From positions 25,981,456 to 26,045,455 of the forward strand of contig OZ024879.1 of NCBI GenBank assembly GCA_964017185.1: a DNA stretch of 64,000 nt. Direction: 5' to 3'. Positions within the stretch are counted from its first letter, which is position 1; each line of letters begins with the position of its first letter. This document shows, in pieces, positions 45,493-57,429 of this stretch. Both the position numbers and the translations under genes were made by a program. The notes under the pieces were generated by a model. The model was given only the letters and a program-made list of their open reading frames with translations, ran no database searches and had not been told where the DNA came from. Origin of the DNA: Rugalucina vietnamica. Lineage: Eukaryota > Mollusca > Bivalvia > Lucinida > Lucinidae.

Positions 45493-47690
45493 TCCAAAAG
45501 GGGGTAAGCCAATTACGTAATGGGTCTAGCGCAGGGCCCGATTTTTTTTGAATGAATTTTTCAAAAACGGAACAAACGGACTGATCTCCTATATACATAG
45601 CTTGTTCAACAAAATGTACGATATAGGTTATTTTCCAGAACGATGGGCGGAGGGTCATATAATACCAATTTTCAAGAAAGGGGGTAGAAATGAGGCATCG
45701 AATTATAGGGGTATTACGCTGCTAAGCATTATCGGTAAACTTTTCACTCGAATTCTAAATAATAGATTAAACACATGGGCAGACAATTATAGCATTTATG
45801 TAGAAGCGCAATCGGGGTTTCGTAAAGGCATGAGTACGACCGATAATATCTTTATTTTGAATAACCTGATCACGCATTGTCTCAACAATGATTCTCAATT
45901 ATACTGCGCTTTCGTTGACTTCACAAAAGCATTTGATTATGTAGTTCGTGATGTTTTGTGGTTTAAACTAATTAGGTTAGGAGTAAGGGGTAAAATGTTA
46001 AATATAATAAAATCAATTTACTGTAATGTTAGATCAAGAGTAAAGTATAATAATAGTCTTAGTACCCCTTTCGATTGTAACATTGGAGTTCGCCAGGGTG
46101 AATGTCTGTCGCCATTCTTATTCGCAATGTATGTTAATGATTTAGAAGCCGAATTGGATGTAAATGGTATATCTGGTATAAATATTGGCAAGATTAATAT
46201 AAGCATATTGTTGTATGCTGACGACATAATTCTGTTTGGTAAAACACCCGAGGATCTGCAAAAATCTTTATTAGTTCTGGAAGAATACTGCACAAGGTGG
46301 AAGTTAACAGTCAATACTAACAAAACTAAAATTATGGTATTTAGGAAAGGTGGCCCTTTGCCAAATGCTTTAAATTTCACTTACAAAAACGAATACATTG
46401 AAATTGTCAATAAATTTTGTTACCTAGGAGTGGTTTTTACTACAGGTGGATCAAGTTTTGAAACACAGAAAACATTGTCAGGGCAAGCATTGAAAGCCGT
46501 GTTTACATTAAATAAATATCTATACAATTTTACATCACTGTCACCCTCGCACTCACTTCAGTTGTTTGATAAATTAGTAACGCCAATCTTAAATTACGGA
46601 AGCGAAGTTTGGGGTTTTCACAAAGCAACATCCATTGAAACTGTTCATATGCAATTTTGCAAAAATTTATTAGGTGTCAAACAAACAACACAAAATGACT
46701 TTATATTCGGTGATTTAGGTAGAATAAATTATCAATCAAGGCGATTTGTAGCTATAATAAAGTATTGGTTTAAAATTATTTGCTGTGACGGAACAAAATA
46801 CATTAAACAAGTATACGAAATGATGCTGAATGATTTAGAACAGCAACCTCGAAAACAAAATTGGGCATCATGCGTAAGAGATTTGTTGAGTCGATTGGGT
46901 TTTATGAACGTTTGGGACGCGCAAGGCGTAGGTGATATAGAAATATTTCTAAGAATTTTTAAACAAAGGGTATCAGATTCGTTTATTAAAAATTGGCATG
47001 CAAGATTGAATGATTCATCACGCGCTAGATGCTATATTACTTTTGCTAGTTTCGAACATAAGAAATATTTGGAAGTTTTAAACGTTGCTAAATATCGCAA
47101 AAGTCTTAGTCGTTTACGCTTGTCCTCTCATAGACTTGAAGTCGAGGTTGGTCGTTGGACTAAACCTAATAAAACACCTATTCAAAATCGTAAGTGTAAG
47201 TTTTGCCATGTTCTCGAAGACGAGTTTCATTTTGTATTGGAATGTCCTTTCTACACTGAATTACGAAAAAGATATTTGCATAAATATTATTGGCGAAGAC
47301 CAAATATGCCAAAATTCATAGAATTATTATCGACAGAACATGTCAAGACTTTGAAAAATTTGAGTGTCTTTATTGATAAAGCATTTAAGTTGAGGAAAGA
47401 TGCTGTTTTAACTTAAAGTTACTGGTCCGGTTTAATTTCATTATACAGTGTATGTGTATTTGTCTTGAGCTATTCATTTGTATATGTATATGTTTTACAA
47501 ATTTGTATATAGAGCACCTCTCCCATTGATTGATTTGAGTGAGCATAGTAAGTAAGACTCAATAACATTGTATGTGTACAAATTGTTGCTATCCTGCATG
47601 TTTGTAAATTGTATATGTTTATATGCTCATGGGCCGTAATGGCTTTTTGCATGAATAAAGTATCAGTATAAGTATCAGTATCAGTATCAG
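45493..47690 (+). mobile_element. 5'-truncated LINE inserted in the satellite
   Basis: The satellite unit is interrupted between 'CCATGTCTTGATATGA' and 'GAAATTTGGCCCC', which join into one normal unit when the insert is removed. The insert begins inside RT coding sequence (so it is 5'-truncated) and ends with a 3' UTR, the polyadenylation-like signal AATAAA at 47655-47660 and a (GTATCA)n tail at 47663-47690. Any target-site duplication is at most ~5 bp (TATGA) and cannot be told from microhomology. Confidence 0.85.
45548..47416 (+). CDS. Reverse transcriptase ORF of the inserted LINE (622 codons, 5'-truncated)
   Basis: Encodes most of a LINE ORF2: RT1 'IIPIFKKGG...NYRGITLLS' near residues 37-60, 'SGFRKGMSTTDNIFILNNL', 'CAFVDFTKAFD' with catalytic Asp at about residue 124, 'VRQGECLSPFLFAMYVND', 'LLYADDIILFG' with the catalytic pair at 225-226, and the thumb 'NKFCYLGVVF'. 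The C-terminus has 'CKFCHVLEDEFHFVLEC' (C550, C553, H561, C566), the CCHC-type knuckle typical of LINE C-termini. The Met at 45548 is not the true start: RT coding goes on upstream as 'LRNGSSAGPD' in another frame, broken by one base in the T8 run at 45542-45549. The endonuclease is lost by truncation. The polymerase would copy LINE RNA at a nicked target; this copy looks young, since 622 codons stay open. Clade uncertain. Confidence 0.9.
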   Translation: MNEFFKNGTNGLISYIHSLFNKMYDIGYFPERWAEGHIIPIFKKGGRNEASNYRGITLLSIIGKLFTRILNNRLNTWADNYSIYVEAQSGFRKGMSTTDNIFILNNLITHCLNNDSQLYCAFVDFTKAFDYVVRDVLWFKLIRLGVRGKMLNIIKSIYCNVRSRVKYNNSLSTPFDCNIGVRQGECLSPFLFAMYVNDLEAELDVNGISGINIGKINISILLYADDIILFGKTPEDLQKSLLVLEEYCTRWKLTVNTNKTKIMVFRKGGPLPNALNFTYKNEYIEIVNKFCYLGVVFTTGGSSFETQKTLSGQALKAVFTLNKYLYNFTSLSPSHSLQLFDKLVTPILNYGSEVWGFHKATSIETVHMQFCKNLLGVKQTTQNDFIFGDLGRINYQSRRFVAIIKYWFKIICCDGTKYIKQVYEMMLNDLEQQPRKQNWASCVRDLLSRLGFMNVWDAQGVGDIEIFLRIFKQRVSDSFIKNWHARLNDSSRARCYITFASFEHKKYLEVLNVAKYRKSLSRLRLSSHRLEVEVGRWTKPNKTPIQNRKCKFCHVLEDEFHFVLECPFYTELRKRYLHKYYWRRPNMPKFIELLSTEHVKTLKNLSVFIDKAFKLRKDAVLT

Positions 47691-50600
47691 TATGAAATTT
47701 GGCCCCAGTTAGAATGTCAAAAAGGGTTTTGAATGTCAAAATAAGAACTTCGGTCCCAGTTTGAATGTCAAAATAGGATTTTGAATGTCAAAATTTTACG
47801 AAATTCGGCCCAAGTTCGAATGTCAAAATAGGATTTTGAAAGTAAAAATAAGAAATTCGGTCCTTGTTCGAATGTCGAAATAGGATTTTGTATGTCAAAA
47901 TAAGAAAATCGGCCCCAGTTCGAATGTCAAAATAGGATTTTGAATGTCAAAATAAAAAAATCAATCCAAGTTTGAATGTCAAAATAGCATTTTGATCGTC
48001 AAAATTTTACCAAATTCTGTCCCAGTTCGATTGTCAAAATAAGGATTTTGAATGTCAAAATAAGAAATTTGGCCTCAGTTCGAATGTCAAAATAAGAATA
48101 TGAATGTCAGAATAAGAACTTTTGTCCAGTTCGAATGTCAAAATAGGATTTTGAATGTCAAAATACGATATTCGGTCCCAGTTCGAATGTCAAAATAAGG
48201 ACTTTGAATGTCAGAATAAAAAATTCGGTCTCAGTTTGAATGTAAAAATAGGATTTCCAATGTCTAAATAAGAAATTTGGCCCCACTTGGAATGTCAAAA
48301 AAGGGTTTTGAATGTAAAAATAAGAAATTCGGTCCCAGTTCGAAAGTCAAGATACGAAATTCCGTCCCAGTTCAAATGTCAAAATAGGTCTTTGAATGTC
48401 AAAATACAAAATTAGGTCACAGTTCGAATGTCAAAATAGGATTTTCAATGTCAAAATAAGAACTTAGGTCCAAGTTTGAATGTCAAAATAGGATTTTGAA
48501 TGTCAGAATCTACGAAATTCGGCCCCAGTTCGAATGTCAAAATAGGATTTTGAAAGTCAAAATACAATATTCGGTTCCTGTTCGAATGTCAAAATAAGAT
48601 TTTGAATGTCAAAATAAGAAATTCGGCCCCAGTTCGAATGTCAAAATAGGATTTTGAATGTCGAAATAAGAAATTTAATCCAAGTTTGAATGTCAAAATA
48701 GGTTTTTGAATGTCAAAATTTTACGAAATTCTGTCCAAGTTCGATTGTCAAAATAAGGATTTTGAATGTCAAAATAACAAATTTGGTCCCTGTTCGAATG
48801 TCAAGATAGGATATTGAATGTCAAAATAAAATAATTGGGTCCCAGTTCGAATGTAAAAATAGGATTTTCAATGTCTAAATAAGACATTTGGCCCCACTTG
48901 GAATGTCAAAAAAGGGTTTTGAATGTAAAAATAAGAAATTCGGTCCCAGTTCGAAAGTCAAGATACGAAATTCCGTCCCAGTTCAAATGTCAAAATAGGT
49001 CTTTGAATGTCAAAATACAAAATTAGGTCACAATTCGAATGTCAAAATAGGATTTTCAATGTCAAAATAAGAACTTCGGTCCAAGTTTGAATGTCAAAAT
49101 AGGATTTTGAATGTAAAAATTTTACGAAATTCGGCCCCATTTTGAATGTCAAAATAGGATTTTGAATGTCAAAATAAAACATTCGGTCCCAGTTCGAATG
49201 TCAATATACGAAATTCCGTCAGAATAAGAAATTTGGCCCAGTTCGAATGTCAAAATAGGATTTTGAATGTCAAAATAAAAAAAATCGGTCTCAGTTTGAA
49301 TATAAAAAATAGGATTTTCAATATCTAAATAAGAAATTTGGCCCCAGTTCGAATGTCAAAAAAGGGTTTTGAATGTCAAAATGGGAAATTCGGTCCCAGT
49401 TCGAAAGTCAAAATACGAAATTCTGTCCCAGTTCGAATGTCAAAATAGGTCTTTGAATGTCAAAATACGAAATGCGGTCACAGTTCGAATGTCAAAATAG
49501 GATTTTCAATGTCAAAATAAGAATTTCGGTCCAAGTTTGAATGTCAAAATTGGATTTTGAATGTCAGAATCTACGAAATTCGGCCCCAGTTCGAATGTCA
49601 AAATAGGATTTCGAAAGTCAAAATACAATATTCGGTTCATGTTCGAATGTCAAAATAAGATTTTGAATGTCAAAATAAGAAATTCGGCCCCAGTTCGAAT
49701 GTCAAAATAGGATTTTGAATGTCAAAATAAGAAATTCAATCCAAGTTTGAATGTCAAAATAGGTTTTTGAATGTCAAAATTTTACGAAATTCTGTCCCAG
49801 TTCGATTGTCAAAATAAGGATTTTGAATGTTAAAATAAGAAATTTGGTCCTTGTTCGAATGTCACGATAGGATATTGAATGTCAAAATAAAAAATTCAAT
49901 CCAAGTTTGAATGTCAAAATAGCATTTTGATCGTCAAAATTTTACCAAATTCTGTCCAAGTTCGATTGTCAAAATAAGGATTTTGAATGTCAAAATAAGA
50001 AATTTGGCCTCAGTTCGAATGTCAAAATAAGAATCTGAATGTCAGAATAAGAACTTTTGTCCAGTTCGAATGTCAAAATAGGATTTTGAATGTCAAAATA
50101 CGAAATTCGGTCCCAGTTCGAATGTCAAAATAAGGATTTTGAATGTCAGAATAAAACATTCGGTCTCAGTTTGAATGTAAAAATAGGATTTCCAATGTCT
50201 AAATAAGAAATTTGGCCCCAGTTCGAATGTCAAAAAAGGTGTTGAATGTCAAAATAAGAATTTCGGTCCCAGTTCGAAAGTAAAAATACGAAATTCCGTC
50301 CCAGTTCGAATGTCAAAATAGGTCTTTGAATGTCAAAATACAAAATTCGGTCCCAGTTCGAATGTCAAAATAGGATTTTAATTGTGAAAATCAGAATTTC
50401 GGTCCAAGTTTGAATGTCAAAATAGGATTTTGAATGTCAGAATCTACGAAATTCGGCCCCAGTTCGAATGTCAAAATAGGATTTTGAAAGTCAAAATACA
50501 ATATTCGGTTCCTGTTCGAATGTCAAAATAAGATTTTGAATGTCAAAATAAGAAATTCGGCCCCAGTTCGATAATAAGATTTTGAATGTCAAAATAAGAA

Positions 50601-52676
50601 ATTCGGCCCCAGTTCGAATGTCAAAATAGGATTTTGAATGTCGAAATAAGAAATTTAATCCAAGTTTGAATGTCAAAATAGGTTTTTGAATGTCAAAATT
50701 TTACGAAATTCTGTCCCAGTTCGATTGTCAAAATAAGGATTTTGAATGTCAAAATCAGAAATTTGGTCCCTGTTCGAATGTCAAGATCGGATATTGAATG
50801 TCAAAATAAAAAATTGGGTCCCAGTTCGAATGTAAAAATAGGATTTTCAATGTCTAAATAAGAAATTTGGCCCCACTTGGAATGTCAAAAAAAGGGTTTT
50901 GAATGTCAAAATAAGAAGTTCGGTCCCAGTTCGAAAGTCAAGATACGAAATTCCGTCCCAGTTCAAATGTCAAAATAGGTCTTAGAATGTCAAAATACAA
51001 AATTAAGTCACAATTCGAATGTTAAAATAGGATTTTCAATGTCAAAATAAGAACTTCGGTCCAAGTTTGAATGTCAAAATAGGATTTTGAATGTAAAAAA
51101 TTTACGAAATTCGGCCCCATTTCGAATGTCAAAATAGGATTTTGAATGTCAAAATAAAACATTCGGTCCCAGTTCGAAAGTCAAGATACGAAATGCCGTC
51201 AGAATAAGAAATTTGGTCCAGTTCGAATGTCAAAATAGGATTTTGAATGTCAAATTAAAAAATTCGGTCTCAGTTTGAATATAAAAAAATAGGATTTTCA
51301 ATGTCTAAATAAGAAATTTGGCCCCAGTTCGAATGTCAAAAAAGGGTTTTGAATGTCAAAATGGGAAATTCGGTCCCAGTTCGAAAGTCAAAATACGAAA
51401 TTCTGTCCCAGTTCGAATGTCAAAGTAGGTCTTTGAATGTCAAAATACGAAATGCGGTCACAGTTCGAATGTCAAAATAGGATTTTCAATGTCAAAATAA
51501 GAATTTCGGTCCAAGTTTGAATGTCAAAATAGGATTTTGAATGTCAGAATCTACGAAATTCGGCCCCGGTTCGAATGTCAAAATAGGATTTCGAAAGTCA
51601 AAATACAATATTTGGTTCATGTTCGAATGTCAAAATAAGATTTTGAATGTCAAAATAAGAAATTCGGCCCCAGTTCGAATGTCAAAATAGGATTTTGAAT
51701 GTCAAAATAAGAAATTCAATCAAAGTTTGAATATCCAAATAGGTTTTTGAATGTCAAAATTTTACGAAATTCTGTCCCGTTCGATTGTCAAAATAAGGAT
51801 TTTGAATGTTAAAATAAGAAATTTGGTCCCTGTTCGAATGTCAAAATAGGATATCGAATGTCCAAGTAAGAAATTTGACCCCAGTTCGAATGTCGAAATA
51901 AGATTTTGAATATCAAAATACGAAATTCGGTCCCAGTTCGAATGTCAAAATAAGGATTTTGAATGTCAAAATAAAAAAAAATCGGTCCCAGTTCCAATGT
52001 AAAAATAGGATTTTCAATGTCTAAATAAGAAATTTGGCCCCAGTTAGAATGTCAAAAAAGGGTTTTGAATGTCCAAGTAAGAAATTTGGTCCCTGTTCGA
52101 ATGTCAAGATAGGATATTGAATGTCAAAATAAGAAATTTGACCCCAGTTCGAATGTCAAAATAAGATTTTGAATGTCAAAATAAAAAATTCGGTCTCAGG
52201 TTGAATGTAAAAAATAGGATTTTCAATATCTAAATAAGAAATTTGGCCCCAGTTCGAATGTCAAAAAAGGGGTTTTGAATGTCAAAATAAGAAATTCGGT
52301 CCCAGTTCGAAAGTCAAAATACGAAATTCTGTCCCAGTTCGAATGTCAAAATAGGTCTTTGAATGTCAAAATACGAAATGCGGTCACAGTTCGAATGTCA
52401 AAATCGGATTTTCAATGTCAAAATAAGAATTTCGGTCCAAGTTTGAATGTCAAAATAGGATTTTGAATGTCAGAATCTACGAAATTCGGCCCCAGTTCGA
52501 ATGTCAAAATAGGATTTCGAAAGTCAAAATACAATATTCGGTTCATGTTCGAATGTCAAAATAAGATTTTGAATGTCAAAATAAGAAATTCGGCCCCAGT
52601 TCGAATGTCAAAATAGGATTTTGAATGTCAAAATAAGAAATTCAATCCAAGTTTGAATGTCAAAATAGGTTCATGT
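47691..52676 (+). repeat. ~50-bp satellite, right block, with ~1.98-kb higher-order repeat
   Basis: Continues the satellite. Marker variants recur at fixed distance: AAATGCGGTC at 49470 and 51450 (1,980 bp apart), and ATTAGGTCA / ATTAAGTCA before CAATTCG at 49022 and 51002 (1,980 bp). One ~46-bp unit is locally duplicated near 50570-50617. With the left block the array amounts to ~6 kb, on the order of 120 units. Confidence 0.9.
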
Positions 52677-52685
52677 TATATTACC

Positions 52686-52711
52686 ATCTCTCTCTCTCTC
52701 TCTCTCTCTCC
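52686..52711 (+). repeat. (CT)n microsatellite at the satellite edge
   Basis: Thirteen TC/CT dinucleotides directly after the last satellite unit. Confidence 0.95.
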
Positions 52712-52813
52712 TAATAGATATTGATATAAGAAATGTATAGATACGTCTTAACAAGCTTCAGTATATAAAGACGTCTTTTAAAACGAGGATAATGTATACA
52801 TATATAGGGAAAT

Positions 52814-52962
52814 AGTACAAGAGGTCCCGGGTTCGATCCCCACTGGTGGCATCGTCTTGTGTCCTTGGGCAAGACATATTAACTCTCCCAGAGTGCTGGT
52901 TTAAACACCGGAAGCGGTGGCTCCGTCCCGACATGAACGAAAAATTGTTGACTGGAAAGTTA
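52814..52962 (+). repeat. SINE-A, 5'-truncated copy
   Basis: Starts inside the tRNA-like head at the B box 'GGGTTCGATCCCCACTGG'. The body 'TTGTGTCCTTGGGCAAGACA' and 3' end 'GTCCCGACATGAACGAAAAA' followed by 'TTGTTGACTGG' follow, as in the 39.7-kb copy. Confidence 0.75.
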
Positions 52963-53012
52963 ATCCTCATTGCATACAAAGCATTTCTGTTGTATTGATT
53001 TTTCATGCATTA

Positions 53013-54350
53013 TTAGACATTTTTCACTTTTGAACGCAAGTTATGCTGGCGCGCGCGGTTTCGACTTTCTTTGTGATGGGGAACGACTCGTGAGGGTATA
53101 TTTGAGACGAAGACGAGGGGTGATATGAACAATTACTCAGTCAAAACTACCAACAGCTCAACGGAGACGAATTAGATAAAACAGGGGAAAAATGCAACAG
53201 TCTAGAACGTCTAGCTATGTAGCTCAGTAGGTAGCGTGATATACTTCAAAACCAAAGGGTCTGGGTTCGAGTCCCGATCGGACCACTTTTTTTTTTCTTT
53301 TCTTTATTTTTCTCCCCTGTGACAATAAACTTATAAACTTTGAATAAAGCTTAAAAATAAAAATATATATTATCAGCTTATTATATTTATTGGCTACTAC
53401 AAGAATCAGGAAATGACCTAGTGCATTAAATACTTAAATTGTAAAAGAACTGAAGTGTTAGACGGCAGCCCACATATATGTTTTGCTCTTGTTGAATTTT
53501 AACCTATTGAAATCGGGAGCTCGATCGTATTTTTTGGTAGAAGAGCTGATCTTCAAGCGATCCTCACGTCAATATTTGTTTTTTGGAGACACAGAAATAT
53601 TTATAGGGCTTGTACAGGAATAGTGTGGCTAGGATAAGTTAGCCACCCTGAATGACTTAAAATGTTTTTCGCGGCCGTAAGGCACTAACTGAAATGGTAT
53701 AGTGTACATGTACAGATACATATACATGCATATTTATCAGGTATAAAAACTACAGTTTCACGTGCTGTCTTGTGAGAGAACACAATTATACATGTATTTC
53801 AAACAGATACCCGAAAGCTTGATGGGGTTTATTTGATGTTTCGTTTTGAGACTATTCAACAGTCATCTGCATGTCATAAGAGCGATATCCTAGCTACATT
53901 ATGCATAGCCATACAAATAATTTGAGGTTTTGTAGACCTTCAGCAGTATTTCAGCCATATCGAGTGCGATAATTACGATTTTTGAGAAGATTTTTGCAAA
54001 CCATATGCTTTCTTTCTGTTCCTCATTTATTCTCTTGTAGTATGCGTGCTGTTTGTCTGATTGAATTCAAATAAATATAAATAAACTTCAAACTAACACA
54101 ATTTATTTTTAAGAAAATAGAAAATAAATGTTTACAAAACTGAGAATCATCAAGCTCTTTTCATTTTTTTTCTTTCTAAAGTTACGTGCTGCGAACCTTG
54201 CTTAACCCTAAAACAGGACTACAATATTCTGAATTTTACGCGCGCATACACACTGACACTCACAAACACACACTGACACACGAACGCACGTTCCGTAGAA
54301 GACTTCATCTCGCAGTGACTCAGTCAGTTGCCTCGTAAAATCACATGGCG
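53013..54350 (+). repeat. Left arm of inverted repeat pair E
   Basis: Starts TTAGACATTTTTCACTTTTG and is homologous, as reverse complement, to 57430-58805. Matching words: 'ACGACTCGTGAGGGTATATT', a tRNA-like module (53208-53290), 'GTGGCTAGGATAAGTT', 'AACTACAGTTTCACGTGCTG', 'CAGTATTTCAGCCATA' and 'TCAGTTGCCTCGTAAAA'. Divergence is higher than in pairs A and C, and several indels are present. The tRNA-like module has TAGCTCAGTAGG as A box, GGGTTCGAGTCCCGATCGG as B box, and a T tract after it. Confidence 0.8.
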
Positions 54351-54402
54351 AGAATAAATACGTTGTTAATATTAGACATTGATAAGGACATTTTAGACAT
54401 TG

Positions 54403-54475
54403 ATAAGGACATTTGGCTCGTTAACTCAGCAGGTTGAGCCTAAGGGCCTGGATTCGAGTCCTGGTCGGACCTATT
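54403..54475 (+). repeat. tRNA-like sequence inside element E
   Basis: 'TTAACTCAGCAGGTTGAGCC' and 'GGATTCGAGTCCTGGTCGG' resemble the tRNA-like module of the arms, in shortened form. The anticodon arm is missing, so it is not a functional tRNA. Confidence 0.55.
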
Positions 54476-55234
54476 TATAATTTTTGTCGCATCTTTGACA
54501 TTTTTTGGTTAGAAAACAAATGAAAAAGAAAATAATTAAAACCTATATGCATTGGTAAAATGCAAAAAAAGAAATCCATAAAGCCATTTAATATGTAAAT
54601 CGTAAACAATCATATGCAATGGTAACAATGATGATTGTTGTCTTTCCGTTTAACTGTCTAATTCTAATGGAACAAAGAACCAGAAGTGACCTTTGACACG
54701 ACATGTTTACAAAATCGCATCATATATATCAACTTTTATGTATGTCATTAAAGATACATGCTAGTCGGCTTTACAAATGCTTGGCGCGAATAAAATGCCA
54801 CCATTGTAACAGCTTCTAATACATAATTGGATTATTTTAGACACTCGTGTGTATAACTAGGGGTCGCTTGTTCGATTCTGAGCTACTCATGCCTTTATGG
54901 TGACACTATAAACCGAGATCCCGTCTTCATATGACCATAACTGTTGGAGGGAAAAACCGATATCAACTATTTGTTATCGCCATGTGACTTTTTACATACT
55001 GGCACATGTATATACGTACATTGGTTCTGTTTAGCTACATTTTCACGTGTTTGTCGTGAACGCACAGAAAACTTTATAGATGTATACATGTACATGGCAA
55101 GATTACTTTTGAAACATTTATTTGATCTTTAATTTTATGTGCATTGTTTGATTCTACGCCTTACAACATTTTGACACATTTCAAGTCATATCGAGCATGG
55201 TCGGTTATCCACATCAGGATAACATATTCCGTGA
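54476..55234. other. Interior of element E, nothing recognised
   Basis: No coding signal and no repeat match. Confidence 0.4.
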
Positions 55235-56255
55235 CATGGGGTAAACAGGGGTATACCTATTTTTACCTCACATGAGCCATTGAGCTCAAAAGGCGAGCCT
55301 ATAGGATGGCCATGCCCCGCCGTCCGTCCGTCGTCGTCCGTCAACAATTTCCATGATATTCTTCTCTGAAACCGATTGGCAAATCAGTTAAACTTCTTGC
55401 GGAGCATTCTTAGGAAGGGGGAACGAAAGTTTGCATAAATGGTCCAGGTCACATGAGCAAGATGGCCGCCATGGCTATAGATAGCAAAAACCTTTTAAAA
55501 CATGTTTTCTTTAGAACCAGAAGGCCTATGATTTTGAAACTTGATATGAAGCATCAGGCAATAGCGTTCTACAAAGTTTGTATAAATCATGTCGCTTGGG
55601 TGACCTTGACCTATTTTACGGCAAGGTCAACTTAGGTTGTATTTAAATGGGGTAAATTAGTTAAAATGGGTGAAACTTGCTTTGAGTATGCAAATGGACA
55701 GAAGATTTATGTTTATGAAAACTTTTAGTCCCCAGAGGGTGTCATCTTCGGCCCAAGGGCTATATACATGCATATGACCAAAATATTCAAACATGTCTGC
55801 AACTGCATGACCGATCAAAGCCAAACTTCATGGAAGGGGTACAAAAGTTTGTATAAATGGTCAAAGCAACTTGACCAAAATGGCCGCAATGGCTATAAAC
55901 AGCAAAAAAAAAAACAAAAAAAAAAAAAACAAAAAAAACAGCATGTTCTTCTTCAGAATCAGTAGGCCTTGATTTTGAAACTTGGCATTAAGTATCTACA
56001 CAGTTTAATTTTGACCTAAATCATGACCCAGGGATGACATTGACCTATTTTACGACAAGGTCAACTTCGGTTGCCCATGCATCTGAAAACACATATTGTG
56101 AGTACTCGTTAGAACACCGAGGCGGTTCTATCGTGTACCCACAATCTTTGTTTTGAGCAAAATAAGAAAATATAAAAATGTTGAACTGAAAATGTTGAAC
56201 TGAAAATTTAAAAAAGAAATACTGTATATTACTTGTTAAGGTTTTGTAATGCTAG
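55235..56255 (+). repeat. Repeat R3 split by R4
   Basis: The R3 left part 'CAGGGGTATACCTATTTTTA' ends at ~55262, and R3 resumes at ~56088 with 'AAAACACATATTGTGAGTAC', 'CACCGAGGCGGTTCTATCG' and 'ACCCACAATCTTTGTTTTGA'. The DNA in between is R4, so R4 inserted after R3. Confidence 0.75.
55263..56087 (-). repeat. Repeat R4, two-unit copy
   Basis: Starts CCTCACATGAGCCATTGAGC and the GTC-rich tract, then two ~420-bp units, each with 'AAGATGGCCGCCATGGC'- or 'AAAATGGCCGCAATGGC'-type words and 'TTGACCTATTTTACGGCAAGG'. Frames such as the one at 55453 are R4 translation, not a gene. Confidence 0.75.
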
Positions 56256-56504
56256 CGTCATGATACAAGGCACCATGTATTACACATGCTGACGACAGAG
56301 CTACATGTACAACACCTTGATCATTCTGAACCTTACTCATACGGGCCAATCTTTGCATCCGGAATCGGGCGAGCATAAATGCACACAAGCTTCTTACTCA
56401 ATCTGAATTTACGTAAATAATAAATTTAACCGGTTTGTTGATTTTAGGTTTAACGTTAATCCAACAGCGAAGGTCATATGGAAACGAGACCTCATCCGAC
56501 AGAC

Positions 56505-56600
56505 TTAAGAAGCCCGGGATCAAACCTGCGATCTCTGGTTTAAAAGGACGAAAGAACACATGCCCTTAACACCAACTGCTTTCGGCTTGCCAAGCAACAA
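56505..56600 (-). repeat. tRNA-derived SINE head
   Basis: On the minus strand 'AAGCAGTTGGTGTTAAGGGC' is A-box-like and 'GCAGGTTTGATCCCGGGC' is B-box-like, with the spacing of a Ser/Leu-type tRNA. A body of unknown family extends to ~56430. Confidence 0.45.
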
Positions 56601-56779
56601 TGTGGTTTGATAACTGATCCTGCCAGCACCATGGTAAATGCCTGCGATACAACAAAAGTCCTTACAGCAAATATTGATGCAACATCACACAACATATGAT
56701 AAAATGAAGTAAATTGATTGAAACAAGCAATATCGCTTTGGCAACAACCAATCACTTCGCCGTACATGTATGTTGCTGC

Positions 56780-56960
56780 CCAATTGATCAGTCTACAATC
56801 ACAGGTGACACACACCAAGTCATGCTTGTGGGTGTAACAAGTCGTTTTCTCAGGGTTCTCCCATTTTCCCCCTGTTACTGATTTACCAGTCTCATATGAA
56901 CTCTTGAACTGGGCGAAAATTGTATTAAAAACGAATCTGCTCAGAAATTAGCACAATCAG
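56780..56960 (+). repeat. SINE-B, decayed copy
   Basis: 'CACCAAGTCATGCTTGTGGG' followed by 'TGTAACAAG', 'GGTTCTCCCATTTTCCC' and 'GTTACTGATTTACCAGTCTC' align with the SINE-B body at 13540-13650. The head is not recognisable. Confidence 0.5.
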
Positions 56961-57429
56961 ACCCTTATCTGTAATTAAGTAATAACAGAAGGACCAGAAA
57001 TCGATACAATTAAATTTCACAACCTAACATAGACACCAGACGGGAGAGACATGACGGCGCAACACATCACAAACAGTTCAACAATACGCATGAAAAACAG
57101 GACTACTAGCTCTTTCCCAACAAGGCCAGCGTCCATTCTGTTAAAAGGGACAATACACATGACAATAATCTAAGAGAACTAAAGTAGACGTACGCTTTTA
57201 GAAAGCACTGTAATTCTGAGCCCTGATTGTTTTGTAACATATAGCAAAACTTCTCCGATGTTACTCGCGCGTTTCAGAAAAAAAAAATACATTTATATTC
57301 CATCATGCACGCATGCTAAATGTAAACCATATAACGAGGAATTTTCGAGATCTCACGTGCAAATAACAACTATTAACATACTGGACCTTGGTCTCGACCG
57401 AAATACGAAGTTACGCGTTGGATTGAACG
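56961..57429. other. Interior of element E, nothing recognised
   Basis: No coding signal; a C/A-rich tract near 57010-57110 without repeat structure. Confidence 0.35.

Noticed and set aside
45548..45550. Met codon as true start of the LINE ORF
   Set aside because: RT coding similarity ('LRNGSSAGPD') goes on upstream in another frame, up to the 5' truncation point.
50491..51997. Small frames with FDIQNxxLTFExGP peptides in the satellite
   Set aside because: They are translations of the ~50-bp unit, whose length is often a multiple of three; they recur with every unit and lack any gene context.
44478..52676. CRISPR-like array of ~25-bp repeats
   Set aside because: Repeats are contiguous two-part monomers without unique spacers, and the surroundings are eukaryotic mobile DNA.
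53208..53290. Functional tRNA gene
   Set aside because: It recurs with changes in both arms of element E, and no good anticodon stem can be drawn.
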